From assembly GCA_903886255.1 (NCBI GenBank), contig CAISLM010000048.1:1-45894 (forward strand): a DNA stretch of 45,894 nt, in the 5' to 3' direction. Shown piece by piece: positions 26,201 through 33,539 of this stretch. The stretch is from Candidatus Collierbacteria bacterium (GTDB lineage Bacteria > Patescibacteriota > Microgenomatia > UBA1400 > MFAQ01). The first letter of the stretch is position 1. Each line of letters opens with the position of its first letter. The translations under genes were made by a program, and so were the position numbers. A model generated the notes under the pieces. The model was not told the origin of the DNA and searched no databases. It worked only from the letters and a program-made list of their open reading frames with translations.

Positions 26201-27035
26201 AAAAAAAGGTATCGTCAATTCTGCGTAAATTAAAAAGATTCTTTTTCATGTTTCCATCTTTTTTCAGGAATTCCAACGAATCCCATTTTGCGCTAATCAG
26301 TTTTCCTGTAATATGATTTGCATTTTTCCCGGCCAAAAACTCGACCATCTTTGCAGCGAGCTCCGGACTATCTCCACCGGTTTCCTTTTGTTTTGTGGCC
26401 TGGTCAAACATTTCTTTGCCCGCTCTTTCTAAACCATTTTTTAGTAAATAATCGGTAAAGAAAGTGTTTACTCCTCCCGGTGAAATACAATTCACTTGAA
26501 TATTTTCATCTTTAACTTCCTCGGCCAAGCTCTCGGTAAAGCCCACAATCGCCATCTTAGAGGTGTAATATGCCGTAAATCTGGCCAACGGCTTGCTTCC
26601 GCCCACACCGGCACCGGCCAAATTAATTATTTTTCCGGATTTGTTTTTCTTCATCAATGGCAGCACCTCTTTACAGCAATTTACTGCCCCCATCAGATTA
26701 ATATTTATTGTTTGTTTCCAATCTTCGATGCTGTTAGTTTCTAGAATTCCAATTGGTCCATATGTTCCGGCATTGTTTACCAAAACATCAATTTTGCCAA
26801 ATCTTTTTATGGTAGTCTTCACCAAATCTTTTACATCAGAAATATTTGAAACATCTATCCTTAATCCTAATGATTTTTTTTGAAATGGATCGACCTCTTC
26901 AATTGCTTTATTTACTTCTTCAATGTTTCTCGAACAAATTACCACAGACGCACCTTGCTTTATACAATTTTTATAGATAGCCAAACCTATTCCTCTAGAT
27001 CCACCAGTAATAATATATACTTTATCTTTTAGCAC
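26184..27035 (-). CDS. Short-chain dehydrogenase/reductase (classical SDR)
   Basis: This 283-residue protein leads the minus-strand operon. The cofactor motif TGGSRGIG is at 10-17, NNAG at 87-90, and Y156/K160 form the YxxxK pair. The catalytic Ser usually found 13 residues before the Tyr is not there: the segment reads NLAGAGVGG, and the nearest Ser is S147. PGGVNTFF follows as in NAD(H)-type SDRs. The C-terminal tail (about 40 residues after the core) has no match that I recognise. The start is GTG at 27035, supported by a TTGTCT-17-TAGAAT promoter immediately upstream that would place transcription initiation at the codon itself. It probably acts on a keto or hydroxyl group of the same sugar as its operon partners. 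Confidence 0.83.
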   Translation of the reverse strand: MLKDKVYIITGGSRGIGLAIYKNCIKQGASVVICSRNIEEVNKAIEEVDPFQKKSLGLRIDVSNISDVKDLVKTTIKRFGKIDVLVNNAGTYGPIGILETNSIEDWKQTININLMGAVNCCKEVLPLMKKNKSGKIINLAGAGVGGSKPLARFTAYYTSKMAIVGFTESLAEEVKDENIQVNCISPGGVNTFFTDYLLKNGLERAGKEMFDQATKQKETGGDSPELAAKMVEFLAGKNANHITGKLISAKWDSLEFLKKDGNMKKNLFNLRRIDDTFFYEKRN

Positions 27036-27041
27036 AAGGCA

Positions 27042-27070
27042 ATTCTAATCGTTGCGACGATCAAAGACAA
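27042..27070 (-). promoter_or_regulatory. Sigma70-type promoter of the minus-strand sugar operon
   Basis: On the minus strand TTGTCT (complement of 27065-27070) and TAGAAT (complement of 27042-27047) are separated by exactly 17 bases. The expected start of transcription is at or next to 27035, the first base of the GTG codon, so the mRNA would be leaderless. The element overlaps the plus-strand promoter of hddA. Confidence 0.65.
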
Positions 27071-27079
27071 GGCTATAAT
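27052..27079 (+). promoter_or_regulatory. Sigma70-type promoter of the hddA-gmhA pair
   Basis: TTGCGA at 27052-27057 and TATAAT at 27074-27079 are separated by 16 bases. A second TATAAT at 27086-27091 lies 12 bases further on. Transcription from the first would start near 27086, giving a leader of about 35 bases, unlike the leaderless pattern elsewhere; the second could give a shorter leader. It overlaps the minus-strand promoter at 27042-27070. Confidence 0.6.
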
Positions 27080-27120
27080 CTCCTCTATAATTGCACTAAG
27101 TCATCACAGAAATTAAGACA

Positions 27121-28176
27121 ATGTCCAGACAGCCAAAATTCAAAAAATTACCGGATTACCACCAGAGAGAACGGGCAACAATTATCACGCAAACTCCGAT
27201 GAGGGTAACGCTAGCCGGTGGTGGCACTGACGTTCTTTGGTATAGCCGCCTTCGCGGCGGCGCCTGGATCAGTGCAGGAATAAATAAATATGTTTTTATT
27301 TTTCTAAACAAAACCGAAGATAACAATTTAATCAAGGCATCGCATGGTTTCGAGGCAATGATGACCGATGATTATCGGAAAATTCCTATTCCCATTATTA
27401 GAGAATGCCTAAAAGTGACTGGTGTAACGAAAGGGATTGAAATTTCCACTGCTGCGGACGCTTCGGCCAAGTCAGGCCTCGGTGGATCAGGTGCCTTTGA
27501 GGTTGGTCTTTTACACGCACTTTACACCTACCGCCGAGAGCCGATATCTCAGCTACGACTCGGCAAGATGGCGGCGGACATAGAAATAAAAAGATTAAAA
27601 CGCCCAGTCGGTCCCCAAGACCAATACATCGCCGCTATTGGTGGTATTAACTATTTTGAAATGGATAAAAAAGGTAACGTTTCTATTGAACCATTAAATC
27701 TTTCTTTTCATGCTATTTCTAAATTGGAAAGTAACCTTCTATATTTTCGGACCGGAATTCAGCATGATACGGCAGCTATTCTTCAGGACCAAAAAAATAA
27801 ATTGGATTCAAAAAAAGAATCAAAAGTCTTAATCACTAGTCTTGATGAAATCAAAGATCTTGGACAAATTGCCAAAAAACATCTTCTAAATAATCACATT
27901 GATGATTATGGCCAAACTCTGCACGAACATTGGTTAATTAAAAGAAAATTATCAGAGCAGGTAAGTAATCCACAAATAGATGAATGGTATGGTGAGGCTA
28001 TGAAAGCCGGTGCCTTGGGAGGAAAAATAATGGGGGCGGGTGGGGGAGGATGGTTTGTCTTTTACGTTCCTGATCATAAAGCAGCCTTTCGCGATAAAAT
28101 GGCTAAAATCGGACTAGAAGAAAGATCAGTCCGTTTTGATTGGGAAGGGACGAAACTATTAATTAATTTAAGCTAA
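27121..28176 (+). CDS. hddA: D-glycero-D-manno-heptose 7-phosphate kinase (GHMP family)
   Basis: The 351-residue kinase has an N-terminal TPMRVTLAGGGTDV (25-38), typical of HddA rather than of galactokinase or homoserine kinase. The GHMP phosphate loop is SGLGGSGA (118-125), preceded by a DASAK segment. GPQDQYIAAIGGINYFE follows, with the Asp that serves as catalytic base, and KIMGAGGGGWFVF is GHMP motif 3. HddA phosphorylates heptose 7-phosphate at C1, giving the 1,7-bisphosphate for GmhB. The GmhA-like gene follows with no gap. With HddC and GmhB just downstream on the other strand, the pathway context supports the call strongly. Confidence 0.88.
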   Translation: MSRQPKFKKLPDYHQRERATIITQTPMRVTLAGGGTDVLWYSRLRGGAWISAGINKYVFIFLNKTEDNNLIKASHGFEAMMTDDYRKIPIPIIRECLKVTGVTKGIEISTAADASAKSGLGGSGAFEVGLLHALYTYRREPISQLRLGKMAADIEIKRLKRPVGPQDQYIAAIGGINYFEMDKKGNVSIEPLNLSFHAISKLESNLLYFRTGIQHDTAAILQDQKNKLDSKKESKVLITSLDEIKDLGQIAKKHLLNNHIDDYGQTLHEHWLIKRKLSEQVSNPQIDEWYGEAMKAGALGGKIMGAGGGGWFVFYVPDHKAAFRDKMAKIGLEERSVRFDWEGTKLLINLS

Positions 28177-28755
28177 ATGACGACAAAGACTTACATTGAT
28201 AATTATCTCAAGGGCTTTAAAGCGGTCTTGAAAAATGTTTCCAAAATAGAGTTTCGAAAATTAACTAAGGAAATAATCAAATTAAAAAAAAGGCAGGGAA
28301 GGTTATTTATCATTGGAGTCGGAGGAAGCGCTGCCAATTGTTCACACGCAGTTAATGATTTTCGGAAACTTTGTCACATTGAAACTTATTCACCGGTTGA
28401 TAATGTATCGGAATTGACAGCTCGAACCAACGATGATGGTTGGGATACTGTTTTTTCCAACTGGCTGAAAGTAAGTCATCTAAATAGAAATGACGCAGTC
28501 TTAGTTTTTTCTGTTGGTGGAGGAAATCATAAAAAAAATATCAGTACGAATATCGTTTCCGCTTTGGAATATGCCAGAGAAGTTGACTGCATCATTTTAG
28601 GAATAGTTAGTCGCGACGGGGGACACACAAAAAAGGTCGCCGACGTGTCTGTTTTGATTCCGGTAATAAACGAAGAAATGATTACGCCATATGCCGAAGC
28701 CTTACAGGGTGTAATTTGGCATGGGATAGTTAACCATCCGGATCTTAAGGAATAA
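28177..28755 (+). CDS. gmhA: SIS-domain phosphoheptose isomerase (GmhA-like)
   Basis: This 192-residue SIS-domain protein has IIGVGGSAANCSHAVNDF (45-62), where GxGGSAA is the phosphosugar-binding loop, and a C-terminal TPYAEALQGVIWHGIVNH. In GmhA, sedoheptulose-7-phosphate is converted to D-glycero-D-manno-heptose 7-phosphate. The catalytic Glu after the SIS loop in the E. coli enzyme is Asp or absent here and the late His is shifted, so this is a divergent member. Placement directly after hddA without a gap and near GmhB and HddC supports the pathway role; another ketose-aldose isomerisation remains possible. It overlaps the convergent HddC gene by 11 bases. Confidence 0.78.
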   Translation: MTTKTYIDNYLKGFKAVLKNVSKIEFRKLTKEIIKLKKRQGRLFIIGVGGSAANCSHAVNDFRKLCHIETYSPVDNVSELTARTNDDGWDTVFSNWLKVSHLNRNDAVLVFSVGGGNHKKNISTNIVSALEYAREVDCIILGIVSRDGGHTKKVADVSVLIPVINEEMITPYAEALQGVIWHGIVNHPDLKE

Positions 28756-29458
28756 AAGTTTTTTTCGCCTCCTCAAGTTTTTCTAAAGTACCGATATCCA
28801 AAAAATAATCTTCAGTTTTAAAAGCATATATCTTTCTCCCCATTTTTATAACAGAAGGGAAAACGTCTTTGCCAAAGTCCAATGGTCCGTCGCCGTTAAG
28901 ATAGTCAAATATTTTTTTACTAAATATATAAAACGATCCATTCGACCACACAAATTCTTCCTTAATATCGTTAGCAGTCGGTCTCTCTACAAAAGAGGTT
29001 ACTTTATTGTGTGAATCAAATATCACCATACTTTTTGGATCATTGCCTATTCTTTTATAAACATTGATAGTCGCCATTGGAGATTTACTTCCATGTTGCC
29101 TAACCATTGAAGATACATCCAGTTTTCTTAAAATGTCGGCATAAGTAACGACGAAGTCGCCAAAAATAAATTTCTTAGATTCTCTAATTGCTCCGGCTGT
29201 TCCCTGAGGATCATTAGGGTTTTCAAATATGTAGCGAATATTCACACCATATTTTTTTCCGTTTCCGAAATAGTCTGAGATTACGTTCGGAAGATAACAA
29301 AGAGCCACTATTAAATCGGTTATTCCATTTTCTCTTAACAAATCTATCGTGTGTTCAAGAATCGGTTTCCCCCTCACTTCTACCATTGGCTTTGGTATGT
29401 TGTCTGTAATTGGCCTGAGGCGTTCCCCTCTACCTCCGGCTACAATGATTGCCTGCAT
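28745..29458 (-). CDS. hddC: Nucleotidyltransferase, probable heptose 1-phosphate guanylyltransferase (HddC-like)
   Basis: This 237-residue protein has the sugar-nucleotidyltransferase loop VAGGRGERLRPIT (6-18), PKPMVEV with the conserved lysine K23, and DPQGTAGAIRESK. The YADIL segment holds the metal-binding Asp. EERVWSNGSF-type sequence (FVWSNGSFYIF) follows as in HddC and RfbA-like enzymes. It would join GTP with heptose 1-phosphate to form GDP-heptose. The assignment to HddC rests on the company of hddA, GmhA-like and GmhB genes; other NDP-sugar synthesis is possible from sequence alone. It is 2 bases downstream of gmhB in the same minus-strand unit. Confidence 0.78.
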   Translation of the reverse strand: MQAIIVAGGRGERLRPITDNIPKPMVEVRGKPILEHTIDLLRENGITDLIVALCYLPNVISDYFGNGKKYGVNIRYIFENPNDPQGTAGAIRESKKFIFGDFVVTYADILRKLDVSSMVRQHGSKSPMATINVYKRIGNDPKSMVIFDSHNKVTSFVERPTANDIKEEFVWSNGSFYIFSKKIFDYLNGDGPLDFGKDVFPSVIKMGRKIYAFKTEDYFLDIGTLEKLEEAKKTFIP

Positions 29459-29460
29459 TT

Positions 29461-30051
29461 CTATTTTGTAAATAATCTTTTAATAACAACCAATGCTTCA
29501 TCTAGAGAACCAACTTTATAATCAGCCGGTGATGCTAACGCAAATTTTATTTTCTCCGGGGAATCATCATTGAATAAGAATAATAACGTTTTGCATCCCA
29601 CTGCCTTTCCCGCCAAGACGTCCCAGTCCCTATCTCCCAGAAATACGCTTTTTTTCAAATCAATTGCCAATTCCCTAGCTGCCTGTATTAATAGTCCCGG
29701 TTTGGGCTTTCGGCATTGGCAATCAATAGCTAGTTCCGGGACGATTCCCTTTGGGTGATGAAAACAAATGTACTTATTGTCAATCCGGACATTCTTATTT
29801 GCCAAGAGGGCATCAACCTTATTTTCAATTTTTCCGGAAGTTATCATAGTCATTTTTCCCTTGGCCACACCAGGCTGATTGGATATTTCCACTACTTTAA
29901 TTCCCATTCTATTTGCCCACCCAATAATATTTTCAATTCCTTTAACCAAACGGACAGTCTCAACTGTTTGAGGTGAATCGTAAATACCATCACTAACTTT
30001 TACAGTGCAGTTTATTACCCCATCCCGATCGAGAAAAATTGCTCCTTTCAT
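29461..30051 (-). CDS. gmhB: D-glycero-D-manno-heptose 1,7-bisphosphate phosphatase (HAD-IIIA)
   Basis: This 196-residue HAD phosphatase carries FLDRDGVIN (6-14), with the nucleophile D8 and acid/base D10. ISNQPGVAKG is motif II, CRKPKPGLL holds the motif III lysine, and FLGDRDWDVLAG is motif IV. The Cys/His cluster CFHHPKG...CQCRKP matches the zinc site of GmhB. GmhB removes the C7 phosphate from heptose 1,7-bisphosphate. It leads the two-gene minus-strand unit with hddC, from an upstream TTGACT-16-TAATAA promoter. All motifs are complete. Confidence 0.88.
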   Translation of the reverse strand: MKGAIFLDRDGVINCTVKVSDGIYDSPQTVETVRLVKGIENIIGWANRMGIKVVEISNQPGVAKGKMTMITSGKIENKVDALLANKNVRIDNKYICFHHPKGIVPELAIDCQCRKPKPGLLIQAARELAIDLKKSVFLGDRDWDVLAGKAVGCKTLLFLFNDDSPEKIKFALASPADYKVGSLDEALVVIKRLFTK

Positions 30052-30060
30052 TTCCGTATA

Positions 30061-30088
30061 TTATTAGTCTACGCGCAGATTGAGTCAA
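30061..30088 (-). promoter_or_regulatory. Sigma70-type promoter of gmhB-hddC
   Basis: On the minus strand TTGACT (complement of 30083-30088) and TAATAA (complement of 30061-30066) have a 16-base spacer. Transcription would begin near 30054, only about 3 bases before the ATG at 30051, so the mRNA is essentially leaderless. Confidence 0.6.
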
Positions 30089-30119
30089 GCGAAGCAATCT
30101 AAGCCAAAAAGTATTAAAA

Positions 30120-30147
30120 TTGAACCCAATGGAACACAATCTAAAAA
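30120..30147 (+). promoter_or_regulatory. Possible promoter of the acyltransferase gene
   Basis: TTGAAC at 30120-30125 and TAAAAA at 30142-30147 have a 16-base spacer, and the ATG at 30152 follows closely. The element lies in a stretch that an in-frame TTG at 30080 would otherwise make coding, so it supports the later start. The -10 is weak. Confidence 0.35.
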
Positions 30148-30151
30148 TGAT

Positions 30152-30787
30152 ATGAAAATAGCAAACCTAAACTTTTCTCCCGAAGGCGTGTATTTCAGTG
30201 ATAAAAATGGCCAAAAACTCCAATCGGCTAGTGCTTTTTCAAAAATTATGAACAGATTTTTTCAGTATTTTTTAGATTTGTGGCTATATATTCTTTGGAT
30301 TATCGGGTACATTCCCAGCCACACAGTCCGGAAATTTTTCTATCTTATTTCCGGCCTCAAACTTGGCCGTGGAGCTACCTTTCACATGGGTGCCCGTTTT
30401 TTTCTTCCTAAAAATATCGAAATCGGAGAGGGGACAATTGTTGGCGATCACGCCTTCTTTGATGGCCGTGCCAAGATAAAAATCGGCAAGCAAGTTGATA
30501 TTGCCTCTCAAGTAATGATTTATAACTCCGAACACGATCTCTCTGACTCGTCATTTAAGGCAATCGAAGAACCCGTAACCATCGGTGATTATGTCTTTAT
30601 CGGTCCCCGTGCAATCATCATGCCCGGTGTAACAATAGGTAATGGCGCCGTTGTTGCCGGGGGAGCTGTAGTTACCAAAGACGTTCCCGAAAACGCTATT
30701 GTTGGAGGCATCCCAGCGAAAATTATTGGTGAACGATCACTTAAACAGCCAAATTACAAACTGGGCAGAGCCAGATTATTTCAATGA
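30152..30787 (+). CDS. Left-handed beta-helix O-acetyltransferase
   Basis: The 211-residue product has an N-terminal helical part that may associate with membrane (about residues 33-60), then a hexapeptide-repeat acyltransferase domain (about 70-195) with repeats such as [23 protein letters not shown] and IGNGAVVAG. The catalytic His is in MIYNSEHDL. Such enzymes move acetyl from acetyl-CoA to sugar hydroxyls, here probably of the glycan. I chose ATG 30152 over an in-frame TTG at 30080, whose 24-residue extension is not like an acyltransferase. It overlaps the next gene by ATGA and is divergent from gmhB. Confidence 0.83.
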   Translation: MKIANLNFSPEGVYFSDKNGQKLQSASAFSKIMNRFFQYFLDLWLYILWIIGYIPSHTVRKFFYLISGLKLGRGATFHMGARFFLPKNIEIGEGTIVGDHAFFDGRAKIKIGKQVDIASQVMIYNSEHDLSDSSFKAIEEPVTIGDYVFIGPRAIIMPGVTIGNGAVVAGGAVVTKDVPENAIVGGIPAKIIGERSLKQPNYKLGRARLFQ

Positions 30788-31338
30788 AATTAAAAATAAT
30801 AATTATTGCGGCAGTATATATATTGGGTCTGGTTTATTTGACTCTTCCGTCTCCGGCATACCCTGACTTGTCAAATGCGATGCGTTCTCAAGAAGCAGGT
30901 GACACTTGGCAGAATCCGGATCAAAAAGGTTACTATACGAATTTAACACGACCCGAAGTTCTTGGTCAGCTTCAATCAAAATTCCAGGTTAAGATTTTTG
31001 GCTGGGCAATTCCCTCATATCGGTTAAACTATCGCCCCGAAGAAGCTGCCACAATAATTAGAGATCAGCTGGATAGTTATTATCTTGAAGAAATTGTTTA
31101 TCCTTTCCGTGAATCACTTTTTGTTAATGGTTGGGAACCAACAAACTCACCACGTTTCGTTGGACAGGCAAAAATGAAAATTCCCAACATTTCCTTCGAA
31201 GGAACACCATATCTGAGTAAGGTCACTTTAAAGCCGGTCAGATCAAACGTATTTGCCAGGGTTGCTATCTGGACACTAATATTCCCCTGTACTTATTTAG
31301 TATTCCTTTCATTGAAAAAATCCATAAAAAATGTCTGA
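30784..31338 (+). CDS. Bitopic membrane protein of unknown function
   Basis: I do not recognise the family. The 184 residues include an N-terminal helix (about 4-21), an extracytoplasmic domain (about 25-155) with many aromatic residues and the sequence [17 protein letters not shown], and a C-terminal helix (about 160-177) with basic residues at the end. Both termini are thus likely on the same side. It overlaps the acyltransferase by ATGA and the GT2 by 8 bases, so it is a true operon member. A role in glycan assembly or attachment is possible only from position. Confidence 0.65.
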   Translation: MKLKIIIIAAVYILGLVYLTLPSPAYPDLSNAMRSQEAGDTWQNPDQKGYYTNLTRPEVLGQLQSKFQVKIFGWAIPSYRLNYRPEEAATIIRDQLDSYYLEEIVYPFRESLFVNGWEPTNSPRFVGQAKMKIPNISFEGTPYLSKVTLKPVRSNVFARVAIWTLIFPCTYLVFLSLKKSIKNV

Positions 31339-32239
31339 TCTAGATTTGTCCATTATTATTGTCTCTTTTGGAACCAAAGAAATAATTACCGACTGTATAA
31401 AGTCCGTAGTTAAATTCACCAAAGGAATTAAATACGAAATAATCGTTGTAGAAAACGGATCAACGGATGGCTCTTTGGAAAGGATAAAGGAACTAAAGAA
31501 AAAATATTCTCAAATAATTTTAATTGATGCAAAATCGAATATTGGTTTTGGAAAGGCCCAAAATTTAGCTTCCAAAACTGCCAAAGGTGAGTATCTACTC
31601 CTATTAAATTCTGATACTCTCGTGTTTGACAATGCCATCAAAGAATCTCTGGATAACCTTAAAAAAATTCCTCAATGTGGAGTTTATTCCTGCAAACTTT
31701 TAAATGCAGATAAAACCATTCAAGCTTCGGGGGGGCACTTTCCCACACTTGGAAATGTATTTGCCTGGCAATTTTTTATTGACGATCTTCCTATCGTTGG
31801 CCGATTAATCCCTTCATTTCATCCCCAGCTTGCTTCGTTTGATCGAGAACAACAAATGGACTGGGTTACCGGTGCTTTCATGATCATCCCTCGAAAAGTT
31901 TTTGTGGATGCCGGAGGTTTTGATGAAAAAATATTTATGTACACTGAAGAAATGGAGCTTTGTTTCAGACTCAGGGAAAATGGTCTAATAACGATACTCC
32001 AGCTGACTCCTGCCATCATCCATCTTGGTGGAGCCTCAAATGGTTCTGTTTTTGCTCTTACCAGTGAAGTAAAAAACATGATCTATTTCTGGCGGAAGCA
32101 TATGCCAAGTTGGCAGCTGCCCCTGATAAAATCCTTTTTCTATTTCGGTTCATTGCTTAGGTTGTTAATATTTGGGATAATCAAAGGAGATGCAAAAGCC
32201 AGAAGTGCATACGCACAAGCTCTTAGACTCATTATTTAA
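31331..32239 (+). CDS. GT2 family glycosyltransferase (rhamnosyltransferase-like)
   Basis: This 302-residue GT2 has DLSIIIVSFGTKEIITDCI at the start, VVENGSTDGS as the second motif, SNIGFGKAQNLA, and LLNSDTLVF with the DxD equivalent NSD at 93-95. WVTGAFMIIPRKVF and MYTEEMELCFRLRENG form the acceptor/ED region. This combination is that of the WbbL/RgpF-like rhamnosyltransferases. A hydrophobic C-terminus lies on or in the membrane. It overlaps the upstream gene by 8 bases and the downstream polymerase-like gene by 50. The GDP-D-rhamnose that GMD/RMD might make is an attractive donor, although many members use dTDP-L-rhamnose. Confidence 0.87.
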   Translation: MSDLDLSIIIVSFGTKEIITDCIKSVVKFTKGIKYEIIVVENGSTDGSLERIKELKKKYSQIILIDAKSNIGFGKAQNLASKTAKGEYLLLLNSDTLVFDNAIKESLDNLKKIPQCGVYSCKLLNADKTIQASGGHFPTLGNVFAWQFFIDDLPIVGRLIPSFHPQLASFDREQQMDWVTGAFMIIPRKVFVDAGGFDEKIFMYTEEMELCFRLRENGLITILQLTPAIIHLGGASNGSVFALTSEVKNMIYFWRKHMPSWQLPLIKSFFYFGSLLRLLIFGIIKGDAKARSAYAQALRLII

Positions 32240-33539
32240 GTACGTCATTGCGGCTGTACTTATCTTTATACCTCTATACCCGAAATTTCCTTTAATTACG
32301 GTTCCGTATACCTATGTCCAAATTAGAGCTGAAGATTTTCTAATTACGGCAGTGTGGGGAATATTTATAATCCGCGCACTTGCGTACAAAAAAATAAAAA
32401 TTCCTCCTATTACGTTTCAAGTTGCCGCATATTTTGCCGCCGGTACTCTTTCTTTAATTTCCGCTATATTAATCACAAAAAATATTATTCCATCTATCAG
32501 CGTTCTTAATTTATTACGTCGGGTTGAGTATTTATCCATCTTCTATCTTGTTTATTGGGCAGCAGAGGATTTCAATTGTAAAAGATTTTATCTTGAGTTG
32601 ACTTTGATATCGGCAGTCGGAGTATTTTTATACGCTCTCGCACAAATATATTTAAGTGCTCCGGTTATTTCCACAATGAATGTTGAATCCAGTAAGGGGG
32701 TGGCCCTAACTCTTCAACCGGGGATACCTCTTTCCAGTACCTTTGCCGGCCACTACGATCTGGCCGTATACCTGGTGATGATTCTTTCATTCCTAACGGC
32801 CATTGCCTGTTCGATCAAAGGCTGGTTAAAAAGGATACCGGCTCTAATTTTATTTGTTACACTATTGTGGCTATTTATGCAGGCCGGTTCGCGTATTAGC
32901 CTTTTGGGTTTATTCCTTTCGGTTACTCTTATTTGTTACCTTTATCGACGCTATCTATTAGGGGTAATTTTACTTATCGTTATATCGGCTTTCATTGTTA
33001 CCTCCCCCGACATTATCGGTCGTTTCCAATCAATACTTAGAGTATTTACATCGCAGGTAGAATTAATCAAGCCGGCTTTCGCTGCAGCCAAAATCTCGCC
33101 CACACCAACATTAATTGCAACTCCTACTCCAACCCCGGAAGTCTTGCGTGCGATTCAGCAAGACACTTCGACAAGTATCAGGTTTGATGTCGAATGGCCC
33201 ATGGCTATCAGGTCATTTTACAAGAATCCCATTTTGGGAACAGGCTACTCATCACTTGGTCTTGCCACAGACAATGATTATTTAAGGACATTAGGAGAAA
33301 CAGGTTTATTGGGATTATTCGCTTTTATCTCAGTTTTAATCGCTCTTTTTACAAATCTGAAAGCCGCACTGAAAAATCAGGAAGGTTTAAATAAAATTTT
33401 TATCATTTCCTCCCTCGGGATACTTCTTTCGTTTTTAGTTTCCGCTATTTTCTTGGATGTTTTTGAATCTAGTAAAATAGCCATATTATTTTGGGCCTTT
33501 ATGGGATTGGCACTTAGCATGAAACATGAAAATATTTAA
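32190..33539 (+). CDS. O-antigen polymerase/ligase-like membrane protein (Wzy/WaaL)
   Basis: The 449-residue product has about 11 membrane helices. A large external loop (about residues 290-345) contains a proline/threonine run (TPTLIATPTPTPE), and downstream of it RSFYKNPILGTGYSSLG and NDYLRTLGETGLLGLFAF match the Wzy_C/O-antigen ligase domain. The enzyme polymerises lipid-linked repeat units or ligates glycan to an acceptor. The ATG at 32190 lies 50 bases inside the upstream GT2; no nearer start codon gives a full first helix. It overlaps the GT-C gene by 14 bases. Wzy versus WaaL activity cannot be separated by sequence. Confidence 0.85.
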   Translation: MQKPEVHTHKLLDSLFKYVIAAVLIFIPLYPKFPLITVPYTYVQIRAEDFLITAVWGIFIIRALAYKKIKIPPITFQVAAYFAAGTLSLISAILITKNIIPSISVLNLLRRVEYLSIFYLVYWAAEDFNCKRFYLELTLISAVGVFLYALAQIYLSAPVISTMNVESSKGVALTLQPGIPLSSTFAGHYDLAVYLVMILSFLTAIACSIKGWLKRIPALILFVTLLWLFMQAGSRISLLGLFLSVTLICYLYRRYLLGVILLIVISAFIVTSPDIIGRFQSILRVFTSQVELIKPAFAAAKISPTPTLIATPTPTPEVLRAIQQDTSTSIRFDVEWPMAIRSFYKNPILGTGYSSLGLATDNDYLRTLGETGLLGLFAFISVLIALFTNLKAALKNQEGLNKIFIISSLGILLSFLVSAIFLDVFESSKIAILFWAFMGLALSMKHENI

